Assembly (NCBI RefSeq): GCF_963678635.1
Contig: NC_087068.1
Span: 32,304,318 to 32,368,317, forward strand
Source of the DNA: Symsagittifera roscoffensis
Lineage: Eukaryota; Xenacoelomorpha; Acoela; Convolutidae
Reading direction: 5' to 3'
Length of the DNA: 64,000 nucleotides
A program made the translations under genes and the position numbers. Below, piece by piece: positions 11,601 to 23,600 of this stretch. The notes beneath the pieces are model-generated. The model was not told the origin of the DNA, did no database searches, and saw nothing but the letters and a program-made list of their open reading frames with translations. The first letter of the stretch is position 1, and each line of letters begins with the position of its first letter.

Positions 11601-14600
11601 AAAATACAAATAAGGTTTTTAAAAAAATTACAACTAGTTTTTGTGCATGATGTGATGATAAAAATATACAATGGCGCAGAAAACCCGTGAATAAGTTACA
11701 ATTGACAAGACAACTGTTGTCTCCGAAAAGTGAATAAGAAACACGAAATGATAAGAAATCAGAAAATTGTTTCTAAAATTTTGGTGTTATCTCTCACTTT
11801 GCTCGCTCAAGATGGAATTAGGTTATTGTAGGAGTTATATTTTTTCGACCTAACTCACTTTAATTAGTGCCCAGCAATTGTGCCAATTCCCTGTATTTGT
11901 GTTCTGCGCTGATTAATTTTGACAATATAAGTGTCATGGGTGCCTGGAACTGCTTGTTTCTTTCCTACTGTTTTTATCCGCAAAAACTGTAGGGCAGTGA
12001 TTCAAATTCCGCAGGTTGTTTTTTGCACGTATTTGCGGAATGCAGTTACCCTCTTTGCAAGCAACTAGCAATTATTTGTTACATAAACGTAGCAACTCAA
12101 AACTTCAGATTTTTTATTTTAGCGGGAAATTGACAAAAACACAGATTTTCAAAAAGTTTTTTATTGAGCTTAGCTGTTACCTAGTTGTCTACATTTAGTT
12201 AAAAACTGATATTTTGAGGTTTTTTGTAATGCCAATTTGGTCGTTTAGATTGTTGCTTGTTCCATTCATTACGTGCTTCTGAACGATGTAAGTGTTCACT
12301 AAAAAAATGTCGCGTGGTCTTTTTTTCGCGCTCATTTTTCCTTTCGATGGTTTTTGATTATATTTTTTGAAGCTTGTTTCAAAACTCACTTAACAACTGG
12401 GAGACCAAATATGCCCATCTGAAAATCCTCAAAAGCTAACAAGGATAGCCAGTTACTGTGCAAGTAGCACAGAATGTTCTGACCCTAGTCTTAAAAACTA
12501 GTTTTTTTTTCTAAGTAAGTGTAGTTTTTTTTCTGCGTGGTGTGATGAAAGGATCTGAAAGAAGAAATAAAACTTAGACATGATCGACAGTCATAGTAAT
12601 CTAAGCAAACAGAACAACATTTTTTGGGTAAAAACGCCCAGAAAAACAAAAAATATATAAAACTATTTAAAAAATAAACAATTTTTTTTTTTTTTCAATT
12701 TTTTTTTTGCAAAAACTTTTGATTCCCGTTAAAAAAATTCACAAAAACTAACCTAATTTGAATAAAAACTAAGTTTTCACGGCTCGAATTAAGCATAATT
12801 AAGTTATTGTAAGCTTGCTCGTTCGCTTTATTCGCTCTTATTTAGACTAAAAGTCAAATATTATAAACCTGTTTCTCTCATTACTGGGACAAAATTTTGG
12901 AAACGAATTACGAAGACGAGTTACGACTGGAATTGATTTTTTATGGTTTATCTATCAACGCAATTTATGGTACCTGATTTTGCGTGGAAAACAAGAAAAA
13001 GAAGAAAAACACAGCCGAATACAAAGTTCCTATCCATTTTCAATGGTCGGATCAGAAAAAATAATATTTGACTCTTAGTACCAAAAAAGATAGTAACTTT
13101 CAGATTCCCCAGCATAATTAGAAATTTCGTTTTAATCTGTTTTTTTTTAAGTTGTGAGTTTTATTAACAAAATTTTCGATCTTGACGTTCTTAGGACTAT
13201 AATTTGATGGTCCATGAAAAGTGAAATTAGGGAAATTTTCAATGAAAAATCATACTATAATTAATTTTTAACGTCAATTTTTCATTTGCTTAATTTTCAT
13301 AATCTTAACCATCACTAGCAAATAGATATAACCATTACTAGCACTTAGGGCAAATATCTGTGACTTTCAGGTGCATCGACTGATGACGATTTGGATGCAG
13401 ATCCAGACCAGAACCACGTCAGTTTCAGTTCGAATATTAACAGTTTTTCATTTTGTTCAAGGGCGGATTCGACCCCCTGCCGACCCAAAGGGTCCCCCCT
13501 TTAGTACTTTTTAAGAAATCCATTTTTGGCCAACCGACCCTAAAATTTTTCTAAAGGCGCCTTGGGCGCCAATATATCTTAATTTTGAGGGGGAGCGCGC
13601 GCCAAAAAAACGCGATTTTTTTGGTCAAAGTTTTTCCAAAAATGGCCAAAAACGGCTTTTTTGACCTGTTTTTCAAAAATTTGCCTGCGGCGCAGAAAAT
13701 TTGGCCAAAACAGCGTCTTTTTACTGCTTGAGGAGAGCTCGGAAAAATCAATTTCATCGACCTAAAAAATAATGGTCGTCAAAGTTTTCGAAAGTTTTTT
13801 GAAAATCCGCCCCCTCGAGAAAATCCTAGACTCGCCACTGATTTTGAGCATAGGTCTGTGGCTGTTTCAGCGAAAAAGCGTTGTGGAGAACTGCCATGGA
13901 GAGGTGAATGCAAAACCTTTGAAATCCATTCTGAGGTGAGTAAATCGAAACTGAATGTTTATTTTTTTATATTTTTGTTTGTTTTTCATAATAATAAAAA
14001 CTTGCGTAAATGAGGCCGAAGATGAAATTGAAATTGAAACTGTCCATTCAAAACTACGAGCACATTTACATCAGAGTAATTCTTTGTTTGGCACTTCAGC
14101 TGGAAAGGGAACTATGTATACGTTAAGACATGAAACATTTTGGCAGCTGTTCGTTCATGTTAATGCAGGGACTCAACCTGCAAGAGCAGCGAGGACGAAG
14201 GAGGCAGTGATTTAGTGCCAAGTGGCAGTGTATCTAATAAGCCACCAGTAGTGTCTGCATCTGGGTCTGGAAAACTGACTCTGGCCATGAGGAGACTGTC
14301 CGAACAGCTCAGCCCCAACTACTCACTCAGCAGCAGCAGACTGGGCGCCGGAATATACACCAAAATACCCACCACTGGTAACCAAACTGATCCTGGCTCA
14401 CTATTTTACACGCTTCTGAAGTTAAACTTTTGTTTTAAAGCTCCAAAAATGCTTCAAATGTTCTACTGTTTTTTTCTGGGAGGTATCTTCTACCTCGCAG
14501 GAAAAATATCAAAAGCATCCCAGACTTACGAGTTTTTTTATGTACCGACCAGCGCAAATATGGAGGAACTTTGGGTTAAGTTCAAATTCAGGTAGCACAG

Positions 14601-17600
14601 ATGAACTTCAAATGGCGTGGGGTGGTATGCCTCATCGAAACCCTTTCCGTCGTGATTCCAATTCCAAAAAAATTATGAAGTTTTCAAGACAAAATGTTCA
14701 AATATAGCAGAAATTCGCTCTTTTTGTTCTCTCAATAACCTTCAAATTTTTTCTATCTGCATTAAAATAAGCCATATTCGGACATTTGTATTGCCAATTA
14801 CTTAAATCGTTGACTTTTCAAGTTGTTTATTAGCCTTTGAGTGTGTTAACGCCTTCAAGGATCCACCCTGGAAGGTAAGCCTAAAAAAGGCTTAAAAAAG
14901 TTTTAGGTTCTAAGTTGAACGATAAGAAAACGTATCGCTTATCCTAAAAATTATGTTGCGCATTGGGACAAAACACATAGTGAGGACTTGGTATATGATT
15001 GTATTGAAATGGAGGATATGAAAAGCCGAATATTGAAAATAAAATTGTACAACAGTAAGGACACCGCTATTGTTAACAATCCTCCTGATTTGGAATGTGA
15101 TGATAACTTAACTGAGATTAATTGAGCTTTTGTGTGTGGCGAACTTCACTTTTATGTAAACATTAGGGACATCAAAGCTTGTCATTATCTGGGTTCGACG
15201 TTAGAATCTGCCATTATTGTAAAAGTTATCTACTTTCATCCAAAAAACTTCACATGGAGATCAAAAAGGCAACTTTTCAACGTGAAAGGCAACAAAGATA
15301 AGTCTATTTATTTGACTGAGAGCCTTGCCCCTTTTAGCCGAGAACTTTTTTGACAGCTCGGGACAAGGGAACTGAAACAGTGACTAATAATGGCAAAGTA
15401 CAATTGGTTGTTCCAGATGATAAGGGTAGAGTTACGTTTCGTCCTCTTTATTCGAAGAAGGATATTGATCAACTTGAAAAAGTTGCCCTCAAAGTGAAAT
15501 ATTGACCTTCTACTGGACCTGGTTCAATTTTGAATACCAATGACGCTCATAACTCTGATTATAATGCATTGTTATAACATGATGAAAGAAAACGGCATGC
15601 TAATTTTTCTACGAGCTTCTCACCTGCAGGAAAAACAATTAACTGCAATCAATAGTTGATGCTCAATCACTTTGACTTCTTTCTTAAGACTTTTTTTGCC
15701 GACATTTAAAAAAATTTTAAATGAACAAATTCCATCAAAAAATGCAACAAACTAGACTTTCTCTCCCTGAAAATAGGATCTCTCTCAGAAAATCTGGATA
15801 ATTTTTCATGCTATTTGGAGAAACAGACTGTTGAAACAGAATTTTGTAGTTTTACCGGCATCAATGCCTCTTGCAAAATCTTTCGAAAACAAAGCATTCG
15901 GTTATGGAGATTTTGTTATAAAACATAGGTGCCACAAAATTGACCTCACTTTTCATTGAGTTTCTTTGAAGACTTTGAGAAGCTACTTGACACTTTGGCG
16001 AATAAAAATAATGAATTCTAGGAAAAGGGAGATTTTATTATTGACAATAAACTAGAGAGTAAGATTACGCGAAACTTTTTTTTAATTTTCATTGATCATG
16101 CGGGTTTGCCTCAATTTAAATGCAATGTACCAACGCGAATCGGACAGACTCGAGATAGCTCCCTTGACCATGTTATCACCAACTGTGATTTTATTGATTA
16201 AATTGCGTATAATCTACCCTGCGATATAACGGATTACTACGTATTTTCTCATGTCACCACTAATGTTTTGTCACCAAGGAAAGTCTTGACAACTTGGGCT
16301 TTAGCTAGGTTTGGGAAAACCTCGCATGTCGATACAGTTTCCAAATTTTAATTCAAACTTCAAATAGCTTTGACAAACTTGATTGAGTTCTAATGTAACA
16401 AAAGACTTTGCAAATCAGCTTTGCAAACCGCTTCTGATTTGCGTTTTCCCATTCATGAATGTTGTACCAAAAAAGAACTCTCACGAAACCCTTGCCTTAG
16501 TAGTTCATTTTAAAATCTTGTTCGTAAAAGACCGAAGTTTCACAAACAGTACACGTTAACCAAAAAACTGACGAGCATAAGTGCTGCAAATATGTGCGTA
16601 ACTGAACAAATAAATTTATTGCGGTATCAAAAAACAAAAAATCAGCAAGAAAACCTTCAGGAGCTGCTAAAAGATAAGATCAAAGAATTTCACAAATTCA
16701 TCAAACGACATCGAGAACCCAATTTAAAAACTCGTTAGTGCAAGCTCGATGCGAATTAGACTAACGTTCATTTTCCAGGTCTTGGAATTTATGACAAATA
16801 GATAATTGATTCGATTTTTTCCATGAACCTGCCGGGTTTGCAAAATTCAGTATTTTTCCCCATTAGACACTACTGAAGTTTTCAAGTTAATTAATTAATT
16901 TAAAAATTCAAGCTCAGTAAGTGTTGTTAGAGTTAACAACACAGTTTTAATGATTTCATTCCCTGTGGTGTCAGAATATTTATGCATTTTTTAAATAACT
17001 GTTTCAGTGAAAAATTTCTCCCAAGTTCATTTGAATTGCAAAAGTTTTATTCATTTATATAAGTTTCTGGTATTGTGAGGATGATGTCACTTTTTTGTTC
17101 TATTTCTCAGTCGATTTCTGCGGAAAATATTATCATCTAGGTTAATGTTTTCATTTGGCAAAAACCAAAGATTGTGCAATTTTCAATTTGGTTTCAGAAA
17201 ATATTGCTCATCAAAACAAGCAGTTTTGAAGTCGACTGAATCAATTAGGAAGAATATTGACAATCGATACAAAGTTTGCGGTGTAATTGTTGGTTTAAAT
17301 AAAGCTTTTGATACCGTCAATCATAGGAAGCTATGTTAAGCAAAGAATTTGCTATATTTTTTTCAAATCGTGTTTAACCGAAAACAAAACAATTTATGAC
17401 TATAGGAAAAAAACTTCTAGAATGTCACATGGTTGCATAGGAGTTCGTCAGCGCTTATTGTTTGCTTCTATCCTTTTTACTCTACATTAAGGATATGACT
17501 ACATTTTTTGGTACCAACCCGTACCGAACTTTTTGGCCATAATCATATCTGATCATTGTAAAATCATGCAAAATTCATGTCTGTAACAGATGTGCAGCAT

Positions 17601-20600
17601 GTCTATATTCGGCATGCACATACCTGCATCAGACCTGCATCAGGTGTGCTAACTGAAGATATGCTCACACCTGCAGCATACACGATCATGCCTGAACTGA
17701 ACATGCTCACACCTGCAGGATACATGATCATACCTGAACTAAACATGCTCACACCTGCAGGATACATGATCATACCTTAACTAAACATGCTCACACCTGC
17801 AGGATACATTATCATACCTGAACTAAACATGCTCACATCTGCAGGATACATGACCATGCCTGAACCGAATATGCTCAAATCGGTATCTTCAGTATTAAAA
17901 GATAATTAAAGAAATGGTTAAATTGTAACAACATCATAAACTCAGCTTGATAATGTGACACTTTACTTCAAATTTTTAGTTTTTTTTCAGATTTTTTCTG
18001 ACATCGGTGAAGTTTTTTGTTGAAAATATACTGTAGTGGTTAGATGCATCTTTCTTTAATTGCAAGCAGGGAGTCGTTGGTAGCGGGGCGTGTGGATACT
18101 TTTCTCTGTTTCCTGTCAACATAAAACTAATTGTTAGTCAAAACTTCATCACTTTGAATAAATGCTTAACAAATAAAACTAGACAAAAATCATGCGTTAA
18201 AAAGTAGTCGCATATTTGTTGTTAATTTATTCAATGAGATTAATAGTTTCAACCATTCAAATCTTTTTAATTTATTCGCAATTATTGTGGCTACTGGTTC
18301 GCGAAAATTGAAAGATTATTGGCCAAAAAATTTTGTGACGAATTGCTTCAATTCAATGCTTTATAGTTCAAACCGGGGATTCTTAGTTTTTCGACTATCC
18401 CTCCCGTTGACCCCTCGAAACTAACCTGACTTCCTCTTTTTTGGGATGTAGATGCGACATAATTTTCTTCATTTGAAGATATTTGACTCGAGGAGGTAAA
18501 TTTGGATAAGCTCATTTCAAACAAAATCTGAAAAAGTGAATTTTTAACAACAAAGACCAATTAGTCAAGATACGAAGTAATGTATAAATAAATATGAGTT
18601 TGTCAAGTTTTCAGTCAGTCGTTATCATGTCTGCGACAGGCATGAACATGTTTCACTCAGGTCTGATCATGTAAAATCCAGGTACGACCACGTCTGTAGA
18701 AAAATACGCATGCTCACTTGTGAACAGCCCTGCATTATGGGGGAACAGTCCTGAGAATATTCTCTCCCCTGCTAAATGGATGATCAGCCGTGAAATGGCA
18801 CAAAAAGATCAGTACGGGAAAAGACTCAGTTGGAATATTTGCTTACAACAGCTGCATAGCGGTGTTTTCCAAGCAGGACACATCAGTTCTAACTCATATT
18901 CTTCACAAAACGAAATCGAAATTGCCCGGCAGCTTAAGCTTGTCACGTAAATTTTTGGGGTTACCTCTTGTTAACTGGTTAAAATCTAAAAAGCCTTGTG
19001 GAAGTTGTCGGCAACGGAATTTCAAAATTTATTAGTTGGCTTTTCAAAAAACTAATCAGGCCACTCTCAGAGACTACACCTCAATTTTTTTTTCTTGAAT
19101 TCTTTACTAGAAAGAGGCATAAATGAGGAACGTAGAATATAATAGTTTCGGACAACTACATACAAGTTTTGGGTGATATTTTTGAAGTTTTTTCTCTTGA
19201 AAAAGTGATTGTCTTTTGGAGTTTGAAGTCTCTCTGTTATTAATTTTGAAAAAAGTATGTTTTGCATCTATTTTATTTTCTTGAAGTACATTTTTTTCTT
19301 CGTTCTCAGTGTTCCAAAAAACTGGTCTGAATTTTTTTTGTTTGGAATCAAATTTGGCGTCCAATTTAAGATGTTAAGTATACATCTTTAATGAACCTGA
19401 CATGACTGCTCGTATCAGTGTAAAGTACTGAATGTTCTGACTGCATTTCAGTTGGTCTCGAATAGCTTCTGGTCAGTTAAGTTTTGGCAAAAATATGAAC
19501 TTTAGGCTGATAATATCAAAGTTTAAGCGTTATATTTTAAGTCGTGTAAGGAATTAATGAGACTAATAAGCTGCCTCAACTCAATTTGAAATGACTCTGT
19601 AGTGCGGCATGATTCGCTACGATTAAAGTATAAAACGAGCAGCTTTGACAGACATTAGGCAGATTACTATAGGGGTGTGCAAACACGGCTGGGCCCATGC
19701 AGATCAAGGGATCGCTCCCCGAGGGAGGAAAGAGTTTTGTGAATCTGGTCTGAATAAAAAAACCACTCCGAGGATGTGTATTCCGCAATTCGGAACAATA
19801 AATCTGTTTCTTGAGTTTTGTCATTTTCTCAATTTTTTTTTCTTGAAATAATAACTGTGGTCGGAACATCTTTTCTACTTGCACAATAACCGGATACTAT
19901 CGTTTTAACATCAATGTTTATGAAAGGGTGGATTATTGAAACTCAATTGTGTGGCCAAGACGCTTGCAGAACTGCTCTAATTAGGTTTTTGTCAAAGGTC
20001 GATTTGCGTCCAAATACTTTTAGCCGTTACCAGTTTCGGTGCACACTAGCAGTCATTGTTCGGTGCACACTAACTAAAACTGAAGCCAAAAACGAGCAGT
20101 GTTCGAACATTCTCCAAAGGCTCCTCGGCATATTAATGAAACTGTTTTTGAGTGAAAATGGCATAATAGTACAGATATTTTGAGCCGGTACAAAAAGCAG
20201 AAGTGTTTTTATAATGTCACAAAGTTAATTTTTTTTGTCGACGAAGTTAAATTTATTTAAAAAGTAAACGCTTTCTTGAACTATACAGTGATCGCTTTGC
20301 TGAAAAAGATGACACAAGAAAAGCATTATTTGAAAATTTTGTCCGCCCAAATTTCCAACCTAGCTTCTAATTATATGAGAAATTGGTTTGGGATTAAAGA
20401 GCTGGCAGACTATATTTCTGAACGACGAGTCAAGAATTTGCGTTTGGTACGTTTTCCGTGAGTTTCCAAGGACTCTTTTTTTGAGAATTGATGCGATGAG
20501 AATTCGCTTGCTTTTTGACGACACTGTGCAATGATTATTTGCTGGAATTATATTTTGTGTTTTGAAGTTTGTAAGTTGAGAGCGCATGAGAATGAATTTG

Positions 20601-23600
20601 ACCGGCTTAGTTTAGAGAAGAATTTTGTTCAAATTGGCGTTTTTTGACAATTTAGGTTTATCGGCTTAGTTTTTGGTGCTAATAACTCTGGTTAAGCGTT
20701 CTAATTAATCGGAAAACATATACAATTTTTATATAAAGTTGAATTAAGAAGAAGTCTCATTATCACCGAGATAAGACGCAGTTGCATAGATGATATTTTT
20801 CGGGAATTAAATCAGTAATGGAATTACTTCGTATAACATTTACTTTTTCCGATTACCTCGAAGAAAAATTTAGACTTTTTAACTTTAACTACAATTTTTG
20901 ACGGAATTTTTTTTATATCGTTCAAAAAATATTGTTGTCCTGAGCTCGAAATTATTTTACCTGTGATTATTTTTTTCCGACTTTTAAAGAAAGTGAGGAT
21001 ACTCGGGGAGTTTTTTTTTCAATTCAGACCAATTTTACAAAACTCTGGTCCTTTGGGTGATTGATCTCTTGATCTGCTTGAGCCCAGCCGTGAGTGCACT
21101 CCACTATAGCAACCTTCATCGAGACTTACTGAACGGCTCGTTTTATAAATTCCACGCCTGGCGAATTATTTCGAACTACAAAATAGTTCCAAATTGAATT
21201 GAGACAGCTAATTGGTTGTATTAATTCAATATACAACTCAAATTGTAACTCTTAAAAATTAATATGATCAACCAAAACATCATAGTTTTGCCCTGATACA
21301 AGCCATCTTGTTCATGAAGTTATGGGGGTTTAAAAAGTGCCAATTTGGGAAAATTAACGCGCGATATATTTAGTGCTATCAACGAGTAAGCGAAAATTTA
21401 ATCCGTCTCATAAATTGTTCCAAATTGATATGAGGCATGCTATTTGGTCTGTTTGATGCTTGGCTTTATGCAAAATCTATCACTTTTTACTCACCTTAAC
21501 CGTTGGGGGGGGGGGGTAATGTAAAAAACGCATTTAATATTTTTCCTTTTTTTTTTAATTTCACCCATTTTTAACAGCGAAACACTACTCCATAGGCCTC
21601 AAAATGCAGTGGAAACATTCAGAGCTTCCCCATAGTACGAGCAGTCTTGTTTGAGCTACCATCAGCGAGTTAAAACGATTTTATTATCATAGAACTCGTG
21701 CGTCCTTGAAATCAAAATGCAGAAGAACGTATTCCGCATTACTTAAACCTCGGGTTTAAACTTTATAGGGAGGGCTTGCTAGACGGTGGAATCCCTCATA
21801 CGCGCAGGATCGAATGCGCGAAAATAAAAATCAGCTAATCAGATTTCAGTAATCTAAAATTTGGAAAGAAAGTAAACAGTTCCAGGGACAAATTTGCCGA
21901 ATATAAAAGCAGCATTAATATGCAAAATTTTCAAATTGTCACTGACCGCCGCCAAATTGGAACAAATTTTATTTTTCAAGATCTTTGTTATGAAAGAAGT
22001 TAAATATTACTTCGATTAATTCATTTTAATTGAATGGCAATTGCTTCTTTTCAAAAATTGACTTTCGGCTTATTTTGTTTTAGGTCTTTCGCGCATGAGA
22101 ATAGCCCCCTTGCTAGACATTTATGTATAAAACTTCATTTTTCATTGTCGGGGTTGGTGTTCAAATTTATCATGGGGTCCCAAAACACGTTAACTCAGAT
22201 GCTTTTTATTACAAATCTGTGCGAAAACTGCTCCAAATAGTTATAAAAGGTTTTTTCAATTGAGTATATTTTTTTTACCTTTGAATAGATTTTTCTTATT
22301 TTGAATAAGTAAAAACAAAATTATCTAGCACTTCGGTTCACCTTCATAATCTCCAATTGTAGAGGGATGGGGGGGGGGGGGTGCTAAAATGACAGTAAAT
22401 AAACCAGCTGAAGTATAAACCAACCGAAAATGCGTGGATTATATAAACCAGCCGAAAAATTACATTATATAAATGAAATTTACTTAGCTATCGGAAATGT
22501 TACATAATTGTTACATTACTATTGCATAACGCTTACATATTTCCTGGTTGATATTTCGGCTGGTTTTTATTTCGGCTGGTTTGTATAGCACCGGTAAAAA
22601 TATGTCTAGACCAGACACGTTTATGAGAAACTTGTATAGAAGTTATATAACTGAGAACTAGTATGAATAGAGATCGATTGTTGGATATTATCTGTTTTTC
22701 AATTCTACCAATTTCAGAAGCTGTCGAGGACCAGATGGAGGAACAGAAGTCTCTTTTACATGAGCACCAGGTGATAAAACACACACCAAGTGTGCCACTC
22801 CCAACACCCACCAATGTCAGTCGAAGCTCCTCTCTGAAGGGAATCCTCTCCTCTACCAAATCACCCCTCACCCCAACCAAGAACCGCCAATCTTCAGGCC
22901 ACACTCCAAAGTCACTCAGTTTCAAAAGGAGCTTCAAGGGTGCCAAAGTCAAGAACAAAACCGATAAACTAGCTAAGAACCCGTCTCCTAAAAAGATTCC
23001 CAAAATGCCCGGAGGAAAATGTAGTCTCCCACCGAACATGGTACCTGTGGAACAGGATGACTCCTCCTATTCTGAAAGAAGACCCCCTCCGCTGCCCCGA
23101 TTCGTACTGAACCCTAGCAGGCTGATTGATAATGTAGTGGACCCAGCTGCTAAAGGTAAAATTTAAAAGAAGACCCAGTATGTACTTCAAAATTACCAAT
23201 CAAAAATAAAGATTACTGTAACACAAAAATTTTGGACTCAAGTTTTACCCAAATTGACCAGTTTTGTATTTAGCGGACTCCTTGAAAATGCATCGGAAGA
23301 GTAAGTTTTGGAAAGCTTGCTTTTATATTAGCCAATATGTCCGTTAAAGTTTTTTGACTTAATTAATTCTCGAGAAAAAGCCTTTTCCTGCTAACTTCTC
23401 CTCAGAGTTTAAATTCATGAAGTACACTTAATTTAGACTACCATCACTACTAAGCTTTCCGTATTATGTAGATCATAAGGCCTAATCAACAATATTAAGT
23501 TCAGCTTGGATCACATCAGTGGTAACGCTTCATTTTTTAACTAATAAATTGACACGCTATGTTTAGGTATCAGTTTATAAGTCAAGGCCATGAACAAATA

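Larger units (their letters stand above)
9981..13370 (+). other. Intron with repeats (plus gene)
   Basis: Holds the tRNA-Lys-like relic at 10298-10370, the paired repeats at 11560-11660 and 12440-12550, and a dispersed repeat at 13013-13051. The rest is AT-rich with homopolymer runs and no supportable gene. Confidence 0.55.
14378..22717 (+). other. 8.3-kb intron rich in decayed elements (plus gene)
   Basis: Contains the LINE relic (15950-17510), a 42-bp minisatellite (17661-17880) with an inverted degenerate counterpart (18625-18675), an inverted repeat pair (19551-19780 and 20994-21227) and a MITE (22380-22592). I see nothing else coding in it. Confidence 0.6.

Noticed and set aside
14215-14595. 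Continuous 126-codon plus-strand frame extending past 14377.
   Set aside because: The donor GTAACC at 14378 and phase match with 22718 indicate that only the part to 14377 is exon.
17577-17780. Repeat-containing protein encoded by the 42-bp minisatellite.
   Set aside because: The frame is open only because the unit length is a multiple of three; no start context or neighbouring exons support it.
22533-23039. 168-codon minus-strand frame.
   Set aside because: Antisense shadow of the exon at 22718-23155, which has splice signals and phase agreement.
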